A stretch of DNA of 64,000 nucleotides from an uncultured Parasphingopyxis sp. (GTDB lineage Bacteria > Pseudomonadota > Alphaproteobacteria > Sphingomonadales > Sphingomonadaceae). The notes under the pieces were generated by a model. It ran no database searches and had not been told where the DNA came from. It saw nothing but the letters and a program-made list of their open reading frames with translations. The stretch covers positions 372,001 through 436,000 of the forward strand of contig CAMYKP010000006.1 of NCBI GenBank assembly GCA_947259005.1, given 5' to 3'. Made by a program: the position numbers and the translations under genes. Shown here in pieces: positions 59,766 through 64,000 of this stretch (position 1 is the stretch's first letter; each line of letters begins with the position of its first letter).

Positions 59766-60659
59766 TCAGTTGATATCGCGCTCGGTCATGTAGGAGGCGG
59801 CCAGTTCGCCAATCTCGGCAAATGCAGCGTTGACCTGCCGCGGCGTGGCTTCGGGTCGGTCTATATAGATGGCGAGAACGAACGGATCGCTCTCGCTGGG
59901 CCAGATTATCGCAATATCGTTATAGGCAGTCCAGCAAGTTCCTGTCTTGTCACCCGCACGCCAGCCCTCCGGCAAGCCTGCCCGGATACGGCGCAATCCT
60001 GTCGTGCTCGCTTCCGTCCATTCCGCCAGCATCGCGCGCGATGCCGGTTCCAGTCCGTCGCCAAGGACAAGGCGCTGGACCAGCCCCGCCATCGCCACGG
60101 GGCTCGTTGTATCGCGTGGATCGCCGGGCAGATTCTCGTTCAGGTCGGGCTCTATCCTGTCCAGACGGGTCACATCGTCTCCATGCCGCCGGAAAAAAGC
60201 CGTCAGCCCTTCGGGGCCGCCAATCCGGGCCAGCAGGAGATTAGCCGCGCTGTTATCGCTGACCGTGTTGATCGCTTCGGCAAGTTCGGCAATCGTCATT
60301 TCGCCATCGGCAACACGCTCACTCACCACTGGCGCATATTCGAGAATATCATCTTCACCGAACGCAACAGTGTCATCGAGAGCGATACTGTCAGCCTCAA
60401 CCCGCTCCAGAACCGCCGCACTCAGGGCCAGTTTGAAGGTCGAGCACATCGCGAACCGCTCATCCCCGCGATAGGAACGAAGCTGCGTTCCCGTATCGTC
60501 GATTAGCGCAATACCGAGCCTGCCGCCGATCCGTTGCTCGATTTCCTCAAGCACCTCATCGCCGAGGATCGCGTTAACATGCTCCGGATATTCCGGACCG
60601 GAGGTGCAGCCCGCCCAAAACAGTGTCGCGGCACAAAGCCCTAAAATGCGTCCAATCAT
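59766..60659 (-). CDS. Class A beta-lactamase, lipoprotein type
   Basis: 297 aa serine beta-lactamase. A lipobox (ATLFWAGC, Cys18) predicts membrane anchoring. Active-site motifs are complete: C72-S73-T-F-K76, S134-D-N, E170 in IEPDLNE, and K238-T-G-T-C242. Cys at both the position before the nucleophile and after KTGT matches the disulfide pair of several class A carbapenemases. The loop after it is shorter than in KPC-type enzymes. It is chromosomal, with no mobile element nearby, and no ampR-type regulator adjacent. Spectrum cannot be read from sequence alone. Confidence 0.93.
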   Translation of the reverse strand: MIGRILGLCAATLFWAGCTSGPEYPEHVNAILGDEVLEEIEQRIGGRLGIALIDDTGTQLRSYRGDERFAMCSTFKLALSAAVLERVEADSIALDDTVAFGEDDILEYAPVVSERVADGEMTIAELAEAINTVSDNSAANLLLARIGGPEGLTAFFRRHGDDVTRLDRIEPDLNENLPGDPRDTTSPVAMAGLVQRLVLGDGLEPASRAMLAEWTEASTTGLRRIRAGLPEGWRAGDKTGTCWTAYNDIAIIWPSESDPFVLAIYIDRPEATPRQVNAAFAEIGELAASYMTERDIN

Positions 60660-60660
60660 C

Positions 60661-60996
60661 CTATCGCCCCTGCATGTTGTGTACGCTGCCCGGGATTCTC
60701 ACCGTCAGGCTGTCCAGCTCTTCGCTCAACCAGATCTGACAGGCGAGCCGGCTGTAGCGCGACACATCGGCCGCGAGATCGAGCATATCGTCTTCCATCT
60801 CCTGCGCAGGCGGCAATTTCGGGAAATCCTCGGGATCGACATGTACATGGCAAGTCGAGCAAGCCATCTGGCCCTCGCAGGTCCCTTCCAGCGGCTGGCC
60901 ATCCGTCTGGGCGATATCGAGCAAGCGTTCTCCGGCCTTTCCTTTGACCTCGCTCACCGAATTGCCGTCTGCCGACACGAAGCGGATTTTCGTCAT
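60661..60996 (-). CDS. fdx: 2Fe-2S ferredoxin, adrenodoxin type
   Basis: 111 aa electron carrier with cluster ligands C-x5-C-x2-C in GTCEGQMACSTCHVHV and a fourth Cys in YSRLACQIWLSEELD. Adrenodoxin-like forms serve Fe-S assembly (Isc Fdx) or P450s. Its ATG overlaps the cysteine-desulfurase stop (60993-60996), which supports a role in Fe-S biogenesis. Confidence 0.93.
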   Translation of the reverse strand: MTKIRFVSADGNSVSEVKGKAGERLLDIAQTDGQPLEGTCEGQMACSTCHVHVDPEDFPKLPPAQEMEDDMLDLAADVSRYSRLACQIWLSEELDSLTVRIPGSVHNMQGR

Positions 60997-62183
60997 TCGT
61001 CTTCATCCTCCAGCAGCTGAACTCGATCTTCAGGATGCGGTTCATCTCCCGCGGCTGGTTGGTCGGGCAGTTGAGCTCGCGCGCTTTCGAGCAGTAGGTC
61101 GATCGCCCTTTCGAGCTCCACTTCGCTCGTATAACGGCCAAAGCCGAGCCGGATGCTGGCATTTGCCTGTGCTTTCGACAGCCCCAGCGCTGACAGGACA
61201 TGGCTGGGTCTCCCCGATCCGCTCGCGCAGGCCGATCCGGCCGAAAAGGCCACTCCGCGCGTGTCGGAAATCAGCCGGGCGGCATCGAGCCCGTCGAGCC
61301 GGATGTTGAGATTCCCCGGATACCGGGCACAATCCGATCCATTAATCGTCCAGCGATCGCCAAGAAGGCGCGTCGCTTTCGCCCATAACTTTTCGACATG
61401 GGCGACATCGTCATCATGATTTTCGGCCATCAGCGCAGCCGCTGCCCCGAATCCTGCGCAAAGCGCGGGTGAAAGTGTCCCAGAGCGCAGTCCGCCCTCC
61501 TGCCCCCCGCCATGCATGAGCGGCGCAGGCTTGATGCCATCGGCTAGCCAGAGCGCGCCGATACCCTTGGGGCCGTGAATCTTGTGACCCGACATGGCGA
61601 TCATGTCGCATTGCTCCCGCGGAATTTCGACCCGACCGAGCGCCTGCACCGCATCACAAAACATCAGCGCGCCACACTGCTCGGCCAAGGAACCGATTTC
61701 GGCAACCCGCTGAATTACCCCGATCTCGTTATTGACCAGCATGACCGCAACCAGCGCGACATCGTCTCCGAGCGCATCCGCAACCGCGATCGGATCGACA
61801 AGGCCCTCTTCGGACACATCGAGAACGGTCAGCTCGCAACCCCATTCTTCCAGAAACTCGCAAGTATCAAGCACGGCAGCATGTTCGGTTGCGACAGTGA
61901 CGATCCGGCGGCGATCTTCCGGCATCGTCGCAAGCGCGCCCTTGATCGCCCAGTTCGCTGCTTCGGTCGCACCGCTCGTGAAATAGAGTTTCCCGCTGTC
62001 AGCTCCGATACAACCCATCACCTGGTCGCGCGCCACTTCGACGGCAGCGGCAGCCTCGCGGCCCATTTTATGCGGCGAATGCGGATTGCCGAACTTCTCG
62101 CCGAGAAACGGCAGCATCGCTTCTCGCGCTTCGGGGGCGAGCGGCGTGGTCGCCTGATAATCGAGATAGATGGGCGCGCTCAT
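60993..62183 (-). CDS. Cysteine desulfurase, NifS/IscS-type (copy 2)
   Basis: 396 aa PLP enzyme that takes sulfur from cysteine to give a persulfide. IYLDYQATTPLAPEA start, PLP-Lys in MIAMSGHKIHGPKGIGALW, catalytic Cys in FSAGSACASGSGRPSHVL. An Asp/Glu-rich tail (EDRVQLLEDEDE) extends the C-terminus. Overlaps both neighbours (ATGA at each end): another desulfurase upstream and ferredoxin downstream. Confidence 0.93.
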   Translation of the reverse strand: MSAPIYLDYQATTPLAPEAREAMLPFLGEKFGNPHSPHKMGREAAAAVEVARDQVMGCIGADSGKLYFTSGATEAANWAIKGALATMPEDRRRIVTVATEHAAVLDTCEFLEEWGCELTVLDVSEEGLVDPIAVADALGDDVALVAVMLVNNEIGVIQRVAEIGSLAEQCGALMFCDAVQALGRVEIPREQCDMIAMSGHKIHGPKGIGALWLADGIKPAPLMHGGGQEGGLRSGTLSPALCAGFGAAAALMAENHDDDVAHVEKLWAKATRLLGDRWTINGSDCARYPGNLNIRLDGLDAARLISDTRGVAFSAGSACASGSGRPSHVLSALGLSKAQANASIRLGFGRYTSEVELERAIDLLLESARAQLPDQPAAGDEPHPEDRVQLLEDEDE

Positions 62184-63247
62184 GCCGCTGCGCCTTCGCT
62201 TGCCAGTCGTTTCCAGACGTCCATGAACCGATAGATATCGGCCCGGCTGGTTTGCGGGCCAAAGCTGACCCGGATGACCTCTGCCGCCTCCTCTTCGCTC
62301 CAGCCCATTGCCGTCAGTACATGGCTGGGTTTGAGGCTGCCCGAGGAGCAGGCACTTCCGGCGGATACCGCGATTCCGGCCATGTCAAACTGGATCAGCT
62401 GCGCATTCGCGGCAACGCCGGGCATCCGATATGACGCGATGGTCGGTATCCGGTCCGCATCACGCGCGACAACCGTTCCGCCCTCTTGCTCGATCGCCTT
62501 GTCCAGGTGCTCGCGCAATTCCGCTGCCCGGCCGAGCCAGCCCGTCGGGGCTTCAAGAGCGGCAGCAAATCCCAATGCGGCGGGGAGATTTTCGGTGCCG
62601 GGGCGATAGCCGCGTTCTTGCCCGCCAAGCGCATGGAGCGTCGTGAAATCCTTGACCAGTAGCGCGCCGATCCCCGGTGGGCCGCCAAGCTTGTGCGCAG
62701 AGATCGCAATCAAATCGGCATCGGGCAAAGGAAGCTTCCCGGCGGACTGGCTGCAATCGGCGAAGAGCCAGTTGCCGCCGACATGAATGCGCTCGCCAAG
62801 ATCGTCGAGATCCTGTTTGACGCCCGTCTCGCTGTTCACCGCCTGAACCGCGACCAGCGCCTGCTCTTCTGAGCCAGACAGCATCCAGTTCAGCTTGCCC
62901 CCATCGACATGGCCTTGCGCGTCAACCGGCATGCGTTCCACATCCCCGGCAGCACGAAGTACCGCATCATGTTCCACCGCACTGACAATCAACCTTTCGG
63001 CCTTTGTGCAGGATAGCGCCAGCGCGATGGCTTCGCTCGCGCCGCTGGTGAAAATCACCTCTCCGGACCAGTTCAGTGCAGCCGCAATCCGCTTGCGCGC
63101 CTCTTCCAGAGCAGCCCGCGCACTGCGCCCTTCGCCATGCGGCGAGGAGGGATTTGCCCAGTCCGCAAAAGCCGACTTCATCGCCTCCTGCACTTCAGGC
63201 AGTATCGGCGTGGTTGCCGCATGGTCCAGATAAAGGCGTTTTTTCAA
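62180..63247 (-). CDS. Cysteine desulfurase family protein (copy 1)
   Basis: 355 aa, NifS-like: LYLDHAATTPILPEV, PLP-Lys in LIAISAHKLGGPPGIGALL, catalytic Cys in VSAGSACSSGSLKPSHVL. It is about 40 residues shorter than the next gene's product. Start TTG 63247 (no ATG nearby). The tandem of two desulfurases with a ferredoxin suggests an Fe-S or sulfur-transfer operon; SufE-like protein is at 45563-45976. Which copy works with SufE is unknown. Confidence 0.92.
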   Translation of the reverse strand: MKKRLYLDHAATTPILPEVQEAMKSAFADWANPSSPHGEGRSARAALEEARKRIAAALNWSGEVIFTSGASEAIALALSCTKAERLIVSAVEHDAVLRAAGDVERMPVDAQGHVDGGKLNWMLSGSEEQALVAVQAVNSETGVKQDLDDLGERIHVGGNWLFADCSQSAGKLPLPDADLIAISAHKLGGPPGIGALLVKDFTTLHALGGQERGYRPGTENLPAALGFAAALEAPTGWLGRAAELREHLDKAIEQEGGTVVARDADRIPTIASYRMPGVAANAQLIQFDMAGIAVSAGSACSSGSLKPSHVLTAMGWSEEEAAEVIRVSFGPQTSRADIYRFMDVWKRLASEGAAA

Positions 63248-63363
63248 TAACTTACTCGGTTTTTGTTGCTAAAAGAGGTGTTAATATTCTATAACCCCTT
63301 CATTGCTTATGTCCGCATAAGCGCGATTCCCGCCCGTTTCCAGCCAAGGGTAACCCTGACACC

Positions 63364-64000
63364 ATGCCTGAAGTCGTATTTACCGGTCCTGACGGCCGCC
63401 TTGAAGGTCGTTTCTCTCCTCCGCCCCGCCCGCGCGCGCCGGTTGCCATGATTCTCCATCCGCACCCCCAAGGTGGCGGCACGATGAACAACGCCATCGT
63501 CCAGGCTCTTTACAAAACTTTTGTGCGACGCGGCTTCGCCACCCTGCGTTTCAACTTTCGCGGTGTCGGCAAAAGCCAGGGCGAATTCGACAATGGCGTG
63601 GGTGAACTTTCCGATGCTGCTGCGGCGCTCGACTGGATTCAGACATTTCACCCCGAAGCCGAAACCACATGGGTCGCCGGCTTTTCTTTTGGCTCGCTGA
63701 TCGGCATGCAGCTACTGATGCGCCGCCCCGAAATTCGCGGCTTCATCACCATCGCACCGCCCGCGAACATGTATGATTTCAGTTTCCTTGCTCCCTGCCC
63801 CGCTTCAGGCGTGATCATCCAGGGCGATGCCGACGAAGTCGCAACGCCATCCGGCACGCAAAAGCTGGTCGACAAGCTGCGCACGCAGAAGCACATTACG
63901 ATCCAGCATGACGTGATCCCCGGTGCCAACCACTTCTTCGAACGCGAAATGAACCCGCTGATGAAGTCGGTCGACGACTATCTGGACATGCGGCTCGATC
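63364..64000 (+). CDS. Alpha/beta hydrolase, partial at right edge
   Basis: 212 residues visible, running off the window. Small serine-hydrolase fold: MILHPHPQGGGTMNN oxyanion region, nucleophile in WVAGFSFGSLIGMQLL (G-x-S-x-G), Asp in IIQGDADEVATP and the His region VIPGANHFFE, so the triad is complete. It belongs to the dienelactone-hydrolase-like/BAAT group often next to desulfurases in these genomes. The 116-base gap with the divergent desulfurase gene holds both promoters; no operator was recognised. Confidence 0.88.
   Translation, partial: MPEVVFTGPDGRLEGRFSPPPRPRAPVAMILHPHPQGGGTMNNAIVQALYKTFVRRGFATLRFNFRGVGKSQGEFDNGVGELSDAAAALDWIQTFHPEAETTWVAGFSFGSLIGMQLLMRRPEIRGFITIAPPANMYDFSFLAPCPASGVIIQGDADEVATPSGTQKLVDKLRTQKHITIQHDVIPGANHFFEREMNPLMKSVDDYLDMRLD

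Noticed and set aside
1..64000. CRISPR arrays, prophage, insertion sequences, tRNA or rRNA genes
   Set aside because: None was seen: no regularly spaced repeats, transposase or integrase frames, or recognisable tRNA/rRNA stretches.

Overview
The window is a gene-dense (few gaps above 200 bases, none above 300), GC-rich chromosomal segment of an alphaproteobacterium, most likely Sphingomonadales. The evidence is the DivL/ChpT cell-cycle phosphorelay genes, the addAB-murU-amgK-tsaE run, TonB-receptor and secreted-amidohydrolase content, the dapF-mtaB-ftsY order, and a 30S S16 protein with a long Ala/Glu tail. The genus cannot be fixed from the sequence alone. I see no tRNA, rRNA, prophage, insertion sequence or CRISPR array.

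Layout. 1-6256 (minus): tsaE, an anomeric sugar kinase and a nucleotidyltransferase (AmgK/MurU-like, cell-wall sugar recycling), addB and addA (runs off the left edge), with overlapping or nearly overlapping ends. 6385-7953: a plus-strand GSCFA-family gene. 7983-15786 (minus): divL with Tyr at the phosphoacceptor position, a ZnuD-like zinc TonB receptor with a candidate Zur box, ahcY behind a 20-base palindrome, and a secreted amidohydrolase. 15860-24219: GNAT, yqgE, lipoprotein, peroxiredoxin plus AMP nucleosidase, a Lys/Ala-rich small protein, an M2 peptidase, and a DsbA/GFA/GFA/hydrolase operon. 24401-28171: an EmrAB-type efflux pair and asd. 28305-33278: a secreted erythromycin-esterase-like protein, then ffh, rpsP, rimM, trmD, rplS on the minus strand. 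33510-39518: a GGDEF-EAL protein, dapF-mtaB-ftsY-yciB, sodB.

39697-45419 is the most unusual part: two secreted TPR paralogues, then pspF divergent from a psp operon. A clear sigma-54 promoter (42135-42150) is followed by a 57-residue membrane peptide, pspA, pspB, pspC and five further tiny genes. Each of the five encodes one transmembrane helix and a coiled coil. Four of them end in a motif also found at the end of PspC. This looks like a locally expanded family of Psp membrane partners.

45563-54849: sufE, a J-domain protein, a Yip1-type membrane protein, rnpB, an amidase, then a chpT-cheA-cheW-cheY-cheB-cheR cluster with no chemoreceptor. 54879-64000: rluD, rpoH, mtgA, ybaB, dnaX, the SRP RNA gene, a class A beta-lactamase, a ferredoxin with two tandem cysteine desulfurases, and a partial hydrolase at the right edge.

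Coding starts were chosen by ribosome-binding sites, overlaps with the upstream gene and family lengths; several genes start with GTG or TTG.
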